This document shows, piece by piece, positions 16,666 to 25,081 of a DNA stretch of 48,429 bases (position 1 is the stretch's first letter; each line of letters opens with the position of its first letter). Source of the DNA: Actinomycetaceae bacterium (GTDB lineage: Bacteria > Actinomycetota > Actinomycetes > Actinomycetales > Actinomycetaceae); contig SUUB01000003.1 in the NCBI GenBank assembly GCA_015062745.1, forward strand, positions 3,716 to 52,144. Reading direction: 5' to 3'. A program made the position numbers and the translations under genes. The notes below the pieces were generated by a model, which was not told the DNA's origin, made no database searches, and saw only the letters and a list, made by a program, of their open reading frames with translations.

Positions 16666-17516
16666 TGGTCGCACGCCACCGACTCTTTGCCATCATCGCC
16701 GCCTGCGCGATGCTTCTATCCGGATGCCAGAGTCCCAAGGGGGAGGGATCCGTACGGGTCACCGGGGATTTTGGTGCTCCGGTCAGTATCACCATCGACG
16801 GCACCATCGCGGTTAAAGCGGTGACTACGGTGGTAATCACGCAGGGCGACGGCCAAGAAGTCACCGAGGATTCGCCGGTGCTGCTGCGCGCCACTTCGTT
16901 CGATTCACGCAGCGGCCGGGTGGTATCCGGCTACGAAACGGGAACCGTCCGCCTGACAACCGCGAACGAACAGGGTCTGGGCGATTTGGCGGACGAAGTC
17001 ATCGGCCGCAGCGAAGGTAGTCGGCTCGTCGTTGAAAGGCCGGGATTGGTGCGCGATGACGAGAGCGCCGTTGAGATCGTCGTCGTCGATGTGCTGTACA
17101 CGACGGCGTATGGCGAGGTGGAGGAATTGCCCGACCCCGCCCCCAGTGGCATGCCGACAATCGAACGCGGTGACGGGGGAGGCCCGGCCATTACGGCCGG
17201 AGGCGGGGAAGTTCCGGAGCTCTCGGTTGTGCGAATGGTTACCGGCACCGGCTCGCAGGTGTCTGCCGGCGATGAACTGGCCCTGCAGTACTCGGTTGTC
17301 GACGCCGACGGTACGCTTATCGACACCACGTGGAATGGAACGGGCCCCGTGGCCGTCGATCTGAGCTCGGTGATGGAGGGCCTGCAGACAGGGCTGGTAG
17401 ATCAGCGAGTGGGTTCCCGTGTGGTGGTGCTGATCCCGAGTTCCCTGGCGGCGGGGGAGGGCGACCGGGTCGCCGTCGTCGATATTCTCGGAATCCTGAA
17501 GGACGGCGCCGAATAA
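16662..17516 (+). CDS. FKBP-type peptidyl-prolyl isomerase-like lipoprotein
   Basis: A 284-residue exported lipoprotein. The signal peptide ends in the lipobox LLSGC (Cys about 22), so the mature protein is anchored to the outer face of the membrane. The C-terminal part (about 190-280) has an FKBP-like pattern: GDELALQYSVVDADGTLIDTTW, then MEGLQTGLVDQRVGSRVVVLIP and VAVVDILGI. The middle region may be a second, degenerate FKBP-like unit, because EVTEDSPVLLRATSFDSRSGRVV resembles the same motif. An FKBP gene after pafA is common in actinobacteria. The start overlaps the pafA stop (ATGATG). The 3' end carries a tandem duplication that includes the stop codon. Confidence 0.88.
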   Translation: MMVARHRLFAIIAACAMLLSGCQSPKGEGSVRVTGDFGAPVSITIDGTIAVKAVTTVVITQGDGQEVTEDSPVLLRATSFDSRSGRVVSGYETGTVRLTTANEQGLGDLADEVIGRSEGSRLVVERPGLVRDDESAVEIVVVDVLYTTAYGEVEELPDPAPSGMPTIERGDGGGPAITAGGGEVPELSVVRMVTGTGSQVSAGDELALQYSVVDADGTLIDTTWNGTGPVAVDLSSVMEGLQTGLVDQRVGSRVVVLIPSSLAAGEGDRVAVVDILGILKDGAE

Positions 17517-17534
17517 AAGGACGGCGCCGAATAG
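17499..17534 (+). repeat. 18-base tandem duplication spanning a stop codon
   Basis: The unit AAGGACGGCGCCGAATAA is repeated immediately (17499-17516 and 17517-17534), differing only in the last base (TAA versus TAG). Both copies are in frame and encode KDGAE plus a stop, so readthrough of the first stop would add six residues and end at the second. Confidence 0.9.
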
Positions 17535-17575
17535 AGGCGTGTTCTCACCGGCATCCGCGCGGTAGAACAGAGCCT
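17535..17575. terminator. Bidirectional hairpin between the FKBP and P-loop genes
   Basis: AGGC-G-TGTTCT-C-ACCG pairs with CGGT-AGAACA-GA-GCCT around a nine-base loop, giving about 14 pairs with two small bulges. It lies between convergent genes and overlaps the stop of the minus-strand gene. There is no long T-run. Confidence 0.5.
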
Positions 17576-18149
17576 ATCCATCCACTACCCAGTCGGCCAG
17601 GCGCGGCGAGTCACGCAGTGCCAGAAGCGCATCTTCCTGGCGGCGCCACATCTGCCACCACGACTCAGATCCTTCCTCGCGTGCTGCCACACGCCGCCGG
17701 CGTACGCTCTCATCACACCGGATCCATACCGTCCGGTCAAGGAGTGGAGCACAGGCGGCGCTGCTGGCTCCCGACCCCACAAGTAGGAAGAGACGGCACG
17801 TTCCCGCAGCGGGAATGCGAACACTGCCATCCCATTGCATAGCGTTCCAATCCCAACGCCGTACATCGGCCCAGCCGTGCCGGTGCAACGGCGTCAATAG
17901 CTCCGTTGCGATGTTCTGAACCCCGGCCACCAGACCCTGCCAGCCGGGGATGAAGTCTTCCACTTCGGCAACTGCGAGCGAGTCAACCGAGGCGCGCAGT
18001 GATGCGGCGAGATGCCTTGCAAATGTCGTCTTGCCGGCACCGGAGTGGCCGTCAATGCCAACTGTGACGCAGCCACATTGCGCAGTGCTCAGCGCAAGAA
18101 GCTCCGCCGTGATATCTCGAATCGCGGTTGCAACGGGCACCGGTATCAT
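17574..18149 (-). CDS. P-loop NTPase, uridine-kinase-like
   Basis: A 191-residue protein with a clear Walker A, GIDGHSGAGKTTFA (residues about 31-44), followed by a VEDFIPGW segment where uridine kinase-type proteins bind substrate, and an Arg-rich lid (RRRRVAAREE) with a C-terminal DALLALRDSPRLADWVVDG. This pattern is common in uncharacterised actinobacterial uridine kinase-like ATPases; I cannot assign the substrate. It diverges from hisF. TACAGT ends exactly 6 bases before the ATG, indicating a leaderless transcript and supporting this start. Confidence 0.75.
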   Translation of the reverse strand: MIPVPVATAIRDITAELLALSTAQCGCVTVGIDGHSGAGKTTFARHLAASLRASVDSLAVAEVEDFIPGWQGLVAGVQNIATELLTPLHRHGWADVRRWDWNAMQWDGSVRIPAAGTCRLFLLVGSGASSAACAPLLDRTVWIRCDESVRRRRVAAREEGSESWWQMWRRQEDALLALRDSPRLADWVVDG

Positions 18150-18155
18150 GTCTTT

Positions 18156-18161
18156 ACTGTA
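18156..18161 (-). promoter_or_regulatory. -10 element of the P-loop gene, leaderless
   Basis: TACAGT on the minus strand is followed by six bases and then ATG 18149. It lies back to back with the hisF -10. Confidence 0.5.
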
Positions 18162-18168
18162 TCCACGG

Positions 18169-18174
18169 TAGGCT
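18169..18174 (+). promoter_or_regulatory. Possible -10 element of hisF
   Basis: TAGGCT predicts transcription from about 18181, leaving a leader of roughly 41 bases that carries AGAGGAG before ATG 18222. No -35 match is convincing. Confidence 0.4.
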
Positions 18175-18221
18175 GTGACCGTTGTCCGGGGATGTCATGA
18201 TTGTGTAGCGAGAGGAGCACC

Positions 18222-18992
18222 ATGGCGGTAGCGATTCGGATTATTCCCTGCCTCGACGTGTCCGGCGGGCGTGTGGTGAAGGGCGTGAACTTCCGGAATC
18301 TGCGCGATGCGGGTGATCCGGTGGAACTTGCCAACGCCTACAACCGGGACGGCGCCGACGAGATCACCTTTTTAGATGTCTCCGCCACCAAAGAGGGCCG
18401 TGGAACGATGGTGGAAGTGGTCCGGCGCACCGCGGATGAGGTGTTCGTTCCGTTAACCGTGGGTGGTGGCATTCGCAGCGTCGCCGATGTACGAACGCTG
18501 CTGGAGGCGGGCGCGGATAAGATCGAGATCAATAGCGCCGCTGTGGCACGCCCGGAACTGATTACGGAGATCGCCGACCAATTCGGCAGTCAGGTCGTCG
18601 TACTCTCACTTGATATGCGGCGGGTGACGGGTGACACTCACACGCCCTCCGGGTACGAGGTGACAACACATGCCGGGCGGCAGGGAACCGGGATTGACGG
18701 ATTGGAGTGGGCGCGCCGCGGCCAAGAGCTCGGCGCGGGCGAGATCCTGCTGAATTCCATGGACGCCGATGGTACCGAAGGAGGTTTCGACATCGAGATG
18801 ACAACCGCCGTTCGCGAGTGTGTGAGCATACCGCTTATCGCCTCGGGAGGAGCCGGGCGGGTAGAGGACTTCGTGGCGGCCGCCCGCGCGGGGGCCGACG
18901 CCGTACTGGCGGCATCCGTGTTTCACTTCGGCACGCTCACAATTTCGCAGGTTAAAGACGCCTTACGCGCCAACGGATTCGAGGTGCGCTGA
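18222..18992 (+). CDS. hisF: Imidazole glycerol phosphate synthase cyclase subunit HisF
   Basis: HisF forms imidazole glycerol phosphate and AICAR from PRFAR, using ammonia from HisH. The 256-residue TIM barrel starts [21 protein letters not shown] with the catalytic Asp in CLD, and includes [18 protein letters not shown], the second catalytic Asp in [12 protein letters not shown], and [11 protein letters not shown]. The track start is seven codons upstream; ATG 18222 has GAGGAG at a good distance. hisF, hisI and trpE overlap end to end, so histidine and tryptophan genes are cotranscribed, as in related actinobacteria. Confidence 0.95.
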   Translation: MAVAIRIIPCLDVSGGRVVKGVNFRNLRDAGDPVELANAYNRDGADEITFLDVSATKEGRGTMVEVVRRTADEVFVPLTVGGGIRSVADVRTLLEAGADKIEINSAAVARPELITEIADQFGSQVVVLSLDMRRVTGDTHTPSGYEVTTHAGRQGTGIDGLEWARRGQELGAGEILLNSMDADGTEGGFDIEMTTAVRECVSIPLIASGGAGRVEDFVAAARAGADAVLAASVFHFGTLTISQVKDALRANGFEVR

Positions 18993-19363
18993 TGGAAGAC
19001 GTGCTTCCCAGCGGCATCGCCTCGCGCGTCAGGTTCGACGCGGCGGGCCTGTTACCCGCAGTGATCCGCGATGCCACCGGCCACGGTGTTCTAATGGTCG
19101 GGTATATGAATGATGTCGCCCTCGCCCGCACACTGACCAGCGGTAGGGTGTGGTTTTGGTCCCGCTCGCGGCAGGAATACTGGCGTAAGGGAGATACCTC
19201 CGGGCATATTCAGCTGGTACGGCGCGTTCAGCTCGACTGCGACGGCGACTGTGTGCTTGTCGATGTCATCCAGGTGGGGGCCGCCTGCCATACCGGAACA
19301 CGTAGCTGTTTCGATGCGGGAGGGGACCTGCCGATCACCGGTCTGATTGAGGAGGAACAATGA
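18992..19363 (+). CDS. hisI: Phosphoribosyl-AMP cyclohydrolase HisI
   Basis: HisI opens the purine ring of phosphoribosyl-AMP in the third step of histidine synthesis. The 123-residue single-domain protein has GVLMVGYMNDVALARTL, VWFWSRSRQEYWRKGDTSG and the zinc-binding segments DCDGDCVLV and VGAACHTGTRSCF. There is no fused HisE domain. The start overlaps the hisF stop by one base and the stop overlaps the trpE start. Confidence 0.95.
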   Translation: MEDVLPSGIASRVRFDAAGLLPAVIRDATGHGVLMVGYMNDVALARTLTSGRVWFWSRSRQEYWRKGDTSGHIQLVRRVQLDCDGDCVLVDVIQVGAACHTGTRSCFDAGGDLPITGLIEEEQ

Positions 19364-20919
19364 CTCCCGTGAACGCCTCGCCCGGCCCGCAGCACCTCGA
19401 GTTGGGTGAGATCTGGCCCTCGCGAGATCATTTCTTGGAATTGGCGCGCACGCGGCGGGTAATCCCAGTAGTGGAGAAGTTGCTGCTCGATGACGCGGCC
19501 CCGCTGGGCATCTACCGGCGGCTGGCATGCGGTAGTGGAACCTTCATCCTTGAATCGGCAGAGCACGACGGTACCTGGGGACGCTGGTCCTTCATCGGAG
19601 TGCGTTCCGTGGCGCAGTTGGTGGCCACACGGGGACGGGCGGAATGGAAGGGAGAGGTCCCGGTTGGTCTTGCGCCGTCGGGCACGACGACGCAGCTGCT
19701 GGCTTCCGCACTGGAAGAACTGGAAGGAGCGGCTATAGAGGGTCTGCCCCCATTGACCGGGGGCCTGGTCGGCGCCCTGGGCTGGGATACGTTGTTCGAC
19801 TGGGAGCCGCGACTGCGCCGTCGGGCACCCCGTGAACTCGATACACCCGACTCCGTCATGTGCTTGACGACGGACCTGGTGGCTGTCGATCACCGCGACG
19901 GAACCGTGTGGCTGATCGCCAACGCAATCAACGCGAATAATCTGGCCTCCGGCGCCGCAGAGGCGTATGAGGATGCCGTGGCGAGGCTCGCCGCGATGGA
20001 GTCGGGCCTGCAATCTGCCGAGTCCATGCACGCACTGCGACGTGGGGAGGCGGCGGAATCGCAGCCGCAGTTGCGCACACCTCAGCCCGAGTTTGAGGCT
20101 GCGGTTCGCGCGGGGAAGGAGGCGATTCGCGACGGTGAGGTGTTCCAAGTCGTGCTCTCCCAGCGGGCGGATATTGACTGCCCGGCCGATGCACTCGACG
20201 TGTACCGGGTGTTGCGAACGATCAACCCGAGCCCCTATATGTATTGCCTACGCTTGGACGACGGGGCGGGTGGGGACTTCGCCGTCGTCGGGTCATCTCC
20301 GGAAACACTCATGCGGCTGGACAACGGCCACCTGACGTCCTTCCCCATTGCAGGTTCGCGGCCGCGCGGAGCCGATTGGGAGGAAGATCAACACCTGGCG
20401 CAAGAACTCCTCGCCGATCCGAAGGAGCTTTCCGAGCACGTCATGTTGGTGGATCTGGCTCGAAATGACCTTGCCAAGGTCTGTGTACCAGGAACGGTTG
20501 AAGTCCAGGAACTCATGGAGGTCAAACGTTTCAGTCATATCATGCATATTTCATCCACGGTTTCCGGACGCCTGGCACCTGGTTATAACTCGGTCGACTG
20601 CCTACGGGCGACGTTCCCGGCCGGCACGTTGTCGGGAGCTCCTAAACCGCGCGCCATCGAGATTATTGACGCACTGGAGCCGGCACGGCGTGGCATTTAT
20701 GGTGGCGTCATCGGCTATTTTGATTTTTGCGGGAACGCCGACCTGGCAATCGCGATCCGCACCGCTGTTCTTGCCGCCGGGAAGGCAAGTGTGCAGGCAG
20801 GAGCGGGAATCGTGGCGGATTCGGTTCCACAGACGGAATTCGTGGAGACTCGGAACAAGGCTGCCGCCGCAGTGCGTGCCATTCAGATTGCCGGCGCATT
20901 GCGTCCGGTGGGCGGATAA
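19360..20919 (+). CDS. trpE: Anthranilate synthase component I TrpE
   Basis: TrpE makes anthranilate from chorismate with ammonia delivered by TrpG. The 519-residue protein has the N-terminal regulatory region (LESAEHDGTWGRWSFIG, where tryptophan binds near the LLES-type motif) and the chorismate-binding C-terminal half: FQVVLSQR, NPSPYMYCL, the GSSPETLMRL and PIAGSRPRG motifs, DLARNDLAKV, TFPAGTLSGAPK, YGGVIGYF and GAGIVADSVP. No trpG or trpD is in the window, and no Trp-rich leader peptide precedes it, because its start overlaps hisI. Confidence 0.95.
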   Translation: MTPVNASPGPQHLELGEIWPSRDHFLELARTRRVIPVVEKLLLDDAAPLGIYRRLACGSGTFILESAEHDGTWGRWSFIGVRSVAQLVATRGRAEWKGEVPVGLAPSGTTTQLLASALEELEGAAIEGLPPLTGGLVGALGWDTLFDWEPRLRRRAPRELDTPDSVMCLTTDLVAVDHRDGTVWLIANAINANNLASGAAEAYEDAVARLAAMESGLQSAESMHALRRGEAAESQPQLRTPQPEFEAAVRAGKEAIRDGEVFQVVLSQRADIDCPADALDVYRVLRTINPSPYMYCLRLDDGAGGDFAVVGSSPETLMRLDNGHLTSFPIAGSRPRGADWEEDQHLAQELLADPKELSEHVMLVDLARNDLAKVCVPGTVEVQELMEVKRFSHIMHISSTVSGRLAPGYNSVDCLRATFPAGTLSGAPKPRAIEIIDALEPARRGIYGGVIGYFDFCGNADLAIAIRTAVLAAGKASVQAGAGIVADSVPQTEFVETRNKAAAAVRAIQIAGALRPVGG

Positions 20920-20971
20920 GCGGCACGGGCCACGATCAGGCTAGAGTGGGATTCCGGAAGGACGGTGGAAG

Positions 20972-21790
20972 ATGAGCGTACTTGATGAGATCATCGCCGG
21001 GGTACGAGAGGATGTCGCACGTAGGCAGGCCGATGTCAGCCTCGACCAACTCAAGGAACGCGCCTCCCGTATTCCCGGTGCCATCGATGCAGAAGCCGCA
21101 TTACGCGGCGGGGCTCACCGGAATGTCGCCATTATTGCCGAATGCAAGAGATCGAGCCCGTCGCGGGGTCGCCTGGCGGAGATTGCCGATCCGGCGACAC
21201 TCGCCGGCGAGTATCAGGACGGCGGTGCCTCCGCCATCTCGGTCCTCACCGAGGAACGGCGTTTTCATGGCAGCTTGGACGACCTTGATGCCGTGCGGGC
21301 ACGTGTGGACATTCCCGTATTACGCAAGGATTTCATCGTGTCGCCTTACCAGATATGGGAGGCCCGGGCGCACGGTGCGGACGCGGTGTTGCTGATTGTT
21401 GCGGCCTTGGAGCAGACCGTGCTGACCTCCTACGTGGAACGTGTCCACTCGCTGGGTATGACCGCATTGGTGGAAACGCACGATCGGGAGGAGGCGCGGC
21501 GAGCACTTGGTGCCGGAGCACGGGTGATTGGCGTGAACGCCAGGGATCTGAAGACACTGGAGGTCAATCGTTCCGTCTTCGATCAGGTCGTTGACATCCT
21601 GCCGGACCATGTGGTCCGAGTTGCGGAATCCGGTGTGCGCGGACCACAAGACGTTCTTGACTATGCTCGTTCGGGAGCCGATGCGGTTCTTGTGGGCGAA
21701 GCACTTGTGACCAGCGGGAGTCCCAGCGCTGCGGTGCGCGACATGGTGGCCGTGGGGCAGCATCCCTCTCTCGATGCGATGGAGCGATAA
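20972..21790 (+). CDS. trpC: Indole-3-glycerol phosphate synthase TrpC
   Basis: TrpC closes the indole ring in the fourth step of the tryptophan pathway. The 272-residue TIM barrel contains [14 protein letters not shown] (catalytic Glu and Lys), [53 protein letters not shown] and [11 protein letters not shown]. The 52-base gap after trpE includes TAGAGT (20942-20947), a possible internal -10, and a GGTGGA ribosome site. It is a separate TrpC without a fused TrpF. Confidence 0.95.
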   Translation: MSVLDEIIAGVREDVARRQADVSLDQLKERASRIPGAIDAEAALRGGAHRNVAIIAECKRSSPSRGRLAEIADPATLAGEYQDGGASAISVLTEERRFHGSLDDLDAVRARVDIPVLRKDFIVSPYQIWEARAHGADAVLLIVAALEQTVLTSYVERVHSLGMTALVETHDREEARRALGAGARVIGVNARDLKTLEVNRSVFDQVVDILPDHVVRVAESGVRGPQDVLDYARSGADAVLVGEALVTSGSPSAAVRDMVAVGQHPSLDAMER

Positions 21791-21792
21791 GC

Positions 21793-23022
21793 GTGACAGA
21801 CAATCTTTTGGGGGCCGCGTCGGGCCCGTATTTCGGTGATTTCGGTGGACGCTATGTGCCGGAGGCTCTGATCGCCGCGTTGGATGAGGTGGCCGAAGCC
21901 TGGTCGCGTCTGCGCAACGATGCACAATTCCGGGAGGAGTTGGATCGTCTCAACCGGACGTACGCCGGACGGCCCTCTATTATCACGGAGGTTCCCCGTT
22001 TCTCCCAGCATGCCGGCCAGGCTCGTGTGATTCTCAAACGCGAGGACCTCAACCATACGGGCTCACACAAGATCAATAACGTGCTCGGCCAGGCTCTGCT
22101 GACCAAGGCACTGGGGAAGAAGCGAATTATCGCGGAAACCGGTGCGGGCCAACACGGAGTTGCCACCGCAACCGCGGCGGCGCTGCTCGGCCTGGAATGC
22201 ACCATCTATATGGGTGCCGAGGATGTGCGCAGGCAGGCGCTGAACGTTGCCAGAATGGAACTGCTCGGCACCCGCGTCGTGGGGGTGACAGCCGGTTCAC
22301 AGACTCTGAAGGACGCCATTAACGAGGCGTTCCGCGACTGGGTCACCAATGTCGAGACTACGAACTACGTGTTCGGCACCGCGGCCGGTCCACATCCCTT
22401 CCCCGAGCTGGTGCGCGACCTTCAGAAGGTGATAGGCGACGAGGCCCGGGCGCAGGTTTTGGAGTTGACCGGGCGACTGCCCGATATCGTGTGCGCCTGC
22501 GTAGGCGGTGGATCCAACGCCATCGGTACGTTCAATGCGTTTCTCGATGACCCGGCAGTTCGCCTTGTCGGTCTGGAGGCCGGAGGCGACGGCGTGGAGA
22601 CGGGGCGAACGGCCGCCTCGATCAACGGTGGCAGCCTCGGAGTATTCCAGGGATCGCGTTCCTATATGTTGCAGGACGACGACGGCCAGACCATCGAGTC
22701 GCACTCGATTTCGGCAGGTTTGGATTACCCGGGAGTCGGACCGGAGCATGCATGGCTCTCCTCCATCGGCCGCGCCGAGTACCGGCCGATTAACGACGAC
22801 GACGCCATGGAGGCTTTCCGTCTGCTCTGCCAAGAGGAGGGCATCATCCCGGCGATCGAGTCATCGCACGCGTTGGCGGGGGCATTGGCATTGGGCCGTG
22901 AGGCGGCCGAGGCCGGCGATCCGGCGCCCATCATCTTGGTGTGCCTGTCCGGGCGTGGTGATAAAGACGTAGAAACCGCAATGAGCTATTTCGGGATCGA
23001 CGGTAGGGGAGGCCTGCAGTGA
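21793..23022 (+). CDS. trpB: Tryptophan synthase beta chain TrpB
   Basis: TrpB condenses indole and serine with pyridoxal phosphate. The 409-residue protein has [16 protein letters not shown] at the start, the PLP lysine in [37 protein letters not shown], and the phosphate-binding [10 protein letters not shown]. The start is a GTG two bases after the trpC stop, and the stop overlaps trpA. Confidence 0.96.
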   Translation: MTDNLLGAASGPYFGDFGGRYVPEALIAALDEVAEAWSRLRNDAQFREELDRLNRTYAGRPSIITEVPRFSQHAGQARVILKREDLNHTGSHKINNVLGQALLTKALGKKRIIAETGAGQHGVATATAAALLGLECTIYMGAEDVRRQALNVARMELLGTRVVGVTAGSQTLKDAINEAFRDWVTNVETTNYVFGTAAGPHPFPELVRDLQKVIGDEARAQVLELTGRLPDIVCACVGGGSNAIGTFNAFLDDPAVRLVGLEAGGDGVETGRTAASINGGSLGVFQGSRSYMLQDDDGQTIESHSISAGLDYPGVGPEHAWLSSIGRAEYRPINDDDAMEAFRLLCQEEGIIPAIESSHALAGALALGREAAEAGDPAPIILVCLSGRGDKDVETAMSYFGIDGRGGLQ

Positions 23023-23813
23023 GTACCGCCAATGTGATCGACGCGCGACGGGCAGCGGGGCAGGCCGCCTTTGTCGGCTACCTGCCCGTGGGCTTCCCGG
23101 ACTTCGCCGGCAGTGTGCGTGCCGCGCGCGAATTGGCCGCTGCCGGTGCAGATATCATCGAGCTTGGTCTGCCCTATTCAGATCCAACGATGGATGGCGG
23201 CACAATCCAGGTTGCCGCGCAGCGGGCGCTCGATGAGGGCTTCCGAGTCGACGATGTGTTCCGCGCGGTCGAGCAGGTGGCGCTGACCGATGTCACCGTC
23301 CTCGTCATGACGTACTACAACCCGGTGTTCAAGCGCGGAGTGGACCGATTTGCAGCCGATTTGGCGCAGGCCGGGGGAGCGGGCCTGATTACGCCCGATC
23401 TCATCCCCGATGAGGCGGCGGATTGGATTGCCGCCTCCGACGCCTACGACCTGGATCGCGTATTCCTGGTAGCACCTTCGTCTCGCGATGACCGTTTGGC
23501 CCGGACAGCGGCTGCTTCGCGCGGGTTCGTCTACGCCGCGTCAACCATGGGTGTGACGGGGGAACGCACAACTTTGGACAGTCGCGCCCGGCAGTTGGTA
23601 TCGCGTACGCGCGCCGCAGGAGCTGAGCGTGTCTGTGTGGGTATCGGCGTGTCTACCCCGACACAGGCACGGGAGGTGGCATCGTATGCCGACGGTGTCA
23701 TCGTTGGCTCGGCCTTGGTCCGTTGCCTGTTGGATTCCGACCGAGATGCCGGCGTGAGGGCCCTGCGTGAGACGGCGGAGTCCTTGGTCGCTGGAGCGCA
23801 TGGAGAACGCTGA
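23019..23813 (+). CDS. trpA: Tryptophan synthase alpha chain TrpA
   Basis: TrpA cleaves indole-3-glycerol phosphate and channels indole to TrpB. The 264-residue barrel has [12 protein letters not shown], the catalytic Glu in [17 protein letters not shown], the catalytic Asp region [15 protein letters not shown], and the phosphate-binding [11 protein letters not shown] and VIVGSALV. The GTG start overlaps the trpB stop. It is the last trp gene; a 64-base gap with duplicated operator-like repeats separates it from lgt. Confidence 0.95.
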   Translation: MSTANVIDARRAAGQAAFVGYLPVGFPDFAGSVRAARELAAAGADIIELGLPYSDPTMDGGTIQVAAQRALDEGFRVDDVFRAVEQVALTDVTVLVMTYYNPVFKRGVDRFAADLAQAGGAGLITPDLIPDEAADWIAASDAYDLDRVFLVAPSSRDDRLARTAAASRGFVYAASTMGVTGERTTLDSRARQLVSRTRAAGAERVCVGIGVSTPTQAREVASYADGVIVGSALVRCLLDSDRDAGVRALRETAESLVAGAHGER

Positions 23814-23823
23814 CGCCGGCTTG

Positions 23824-23863
23824 AGGTAGACTGACCATCTACTTTAGGTAGACCGACCATCTA
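23824..23863 (+). promoter_or_regulatory. Two tandem operator-like repeats upstream of lgt
   Basis: AGGTAGACTGACCATCTA (23824-23841) and AGGTAGACCGACCATCTA (23846-23863) differ by one base and have a 22-base period, about two helical turns. Each contains an inverted TAGA-N7-TCTA core, the form expected of a dimeric repressor; TetR-type regulators of the LmrA/QdoR class bind TAGAC-like palindromes. A ribosome site (AAAGGAG) follows directly. Repression or activation of lgt is inferred. Confidence 0.6.
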
Positions 23864-23877
23864 AAGGAGCAGGCGCA

Positions 23878-24933
23878 GTGGTTCCCCTTTCCATCCCGTC
23901 GCCATCGGATTCTGTCTGGCATATTGGTCCAGTTCCGATTCGGGCATACGCTATCGCGATTATCATCGGTATTCTTCTCGCCTGGTATATCCTCGACCGT
24001 CGCTATCGCGCCAAGGGCGGACCCGGTGAGGCCACGGTAGATATCGCAATGTGGGCGGTTGTCTTCGGTATCCTCGGGGCGAGGATCTACCATGTGATCA
24101 CGGATAACCAGCTGTATTTCGGGCCGGGTCGCAACCCGATCAAAGTCCTTTACATCTGGGAGGGCGGCCTGGGCATCTGGGGTGCAATCACACTCGGCGG
24201 TGTGGGTGTCTACCTCGCCTGTAGGCGGCTCGGCCTTCGCCTAGCGCCGGTTGCGGACGCATTGGCACCCGGATTGCTGGTGGCGCAGGCCGTGGGAAGA
24301 ATCGGTAACTACTTCAACCAGGAGCTTTACGGTAAGCCCACCGATGTGCCGTGGGCTCTAGAAGTGGATAGCGCGCATCGGGTAGCGGGATACGCGGCGG
24401 AGGCGACTTTCCACCCGACCTTCCTATACGAACTATTGTGGTGCCTCGCCGGAGCGCTCGTTCTACTGTGGCTGGAACGGCGCTTCGATCTGGTGGCGGG
24501 TCAGCTTTTCGCCGCCTATGTCATGGTGTACACGGCCGGGCGGATGTGGATCGAGACTCTACGCATCGACACCGCACACCACATCCTTGGATTGCGGCTG
24601 AACGTATGGACGGCAATTATCGTCTTCCTCGGTGGTTTGATTGCGCTGGTTCTGCTGCGTCGCCGCTATCGGGAGCACCCGGATGCCAACGATATTTGGC
24701 GTGCCGGTAAGGACCCTTCCCGAGAAGACTCCGGTTCGGACCGCGCAGAAGACGCACATGACGGGCAGGACGACGTCGACGGTGAGGATCCCGCTGAAAG
24801 TGAGGATCCCGCCGAAGACGAGGATCCGGATGTCGAGGACACCTCCGCCGAGGGCGAAGATGACTCCGCGCACAGCGATACGGAAGAGTCAGCCTCCTCC
24901 GGAGCCGATCACAGCGCGCATAGCCCCGCGTGA
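23878..24933 (+). CDS. lgt: Prolipoprotein diacylglyceryl transferase Lgt
   Basis: Lgt transfers diacylglycerol from phosphatidylglycerol to the lipobox cysteine of prolipoproteins in the inner membrane. The 351-residue protein begins with GTG after AAAGGAG. It has multiple membrane helices, the PIRAYAIAIIIGIL start region, the WEGGLGIWG segment, and the signature GRIGNYFNQELYG (about residues 141-153). The last 75 or so residues are an extremely acidic, low-complexity cytoplasmic tail with EDPAE repeats that is not part of the catalytic fold. Local substrates include the FKBP lipoprotein and MetQ. The gene follows trpA in mycobacteria too. Confidence 0.95.
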   Translation: MVPLSIPSPSDSVWHIGPVPIRAYAIAIIIGILLAWYILDRRYRAKGGPGEATVDIAMWAVVFGILGARIYHVITDNQLYFGPGRNPIKVLYIWEGGLGIWGAITLGGVGVYLACRRLGLRLAPVADALAPGLLVAQAVGRIGNYFNQELYGKPTDVPWALEVDSAHRVAGYAAEATFHPTFLYELLWCLAGALVLLWLERRFDLVAGQLFAAYVMVYTAGRMWIETLRIDTAHHILGLRLNVWTAIIVFLGGLIALVLLRRRYREHPDANDIWRAGKDPSREDSGSDRAEDAHDGQDDVDGEDPAESEDPAEDEDPDVEDTSAEGEDDSAHSDTEESASSGADHSAHSPA

Positions 24934-25068
24934 CGGTTCCGGGCGCTTATATGCGCGGCATGGCCGCCCAGGCGAGTGGCGTAACGACCTGTGCCACGCT
25001 CTTGAGCGATAGTCACTATTGTGGTCAGCGCAACCAAGCCGCCTAGTCTTCTTCGCACGCCCCTCAGG

Positions 25069-25074
25069 TAGAAT
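25069..25074 (+). promoter_or_regulatory. -10 element of pyk, leaderless
   Basis: TAGAAT ends 7 bases before ATG 25082 and no Shine-Dalgarno sequence is present. The 148-base gap after lgt otherwise shows only short weak hairpins. Confidence 0.55.
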
Positions 25075-25081
25075 TTGTGCC

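Noticed and set aside
19228-20148. 306-codon minus-strand ORF opposite trpE
   Set aside because: It is a shadow of trpE with no motif of its own.
18175-20972. Tryptophan leader-peptide attenuator for the trp genes
   Set aside because: hisF, hisI and trpE overlap, and neither the hisF leader nor the trpE-trpC gap contains a small ORF with clustered Trp or His codons or a terminator.
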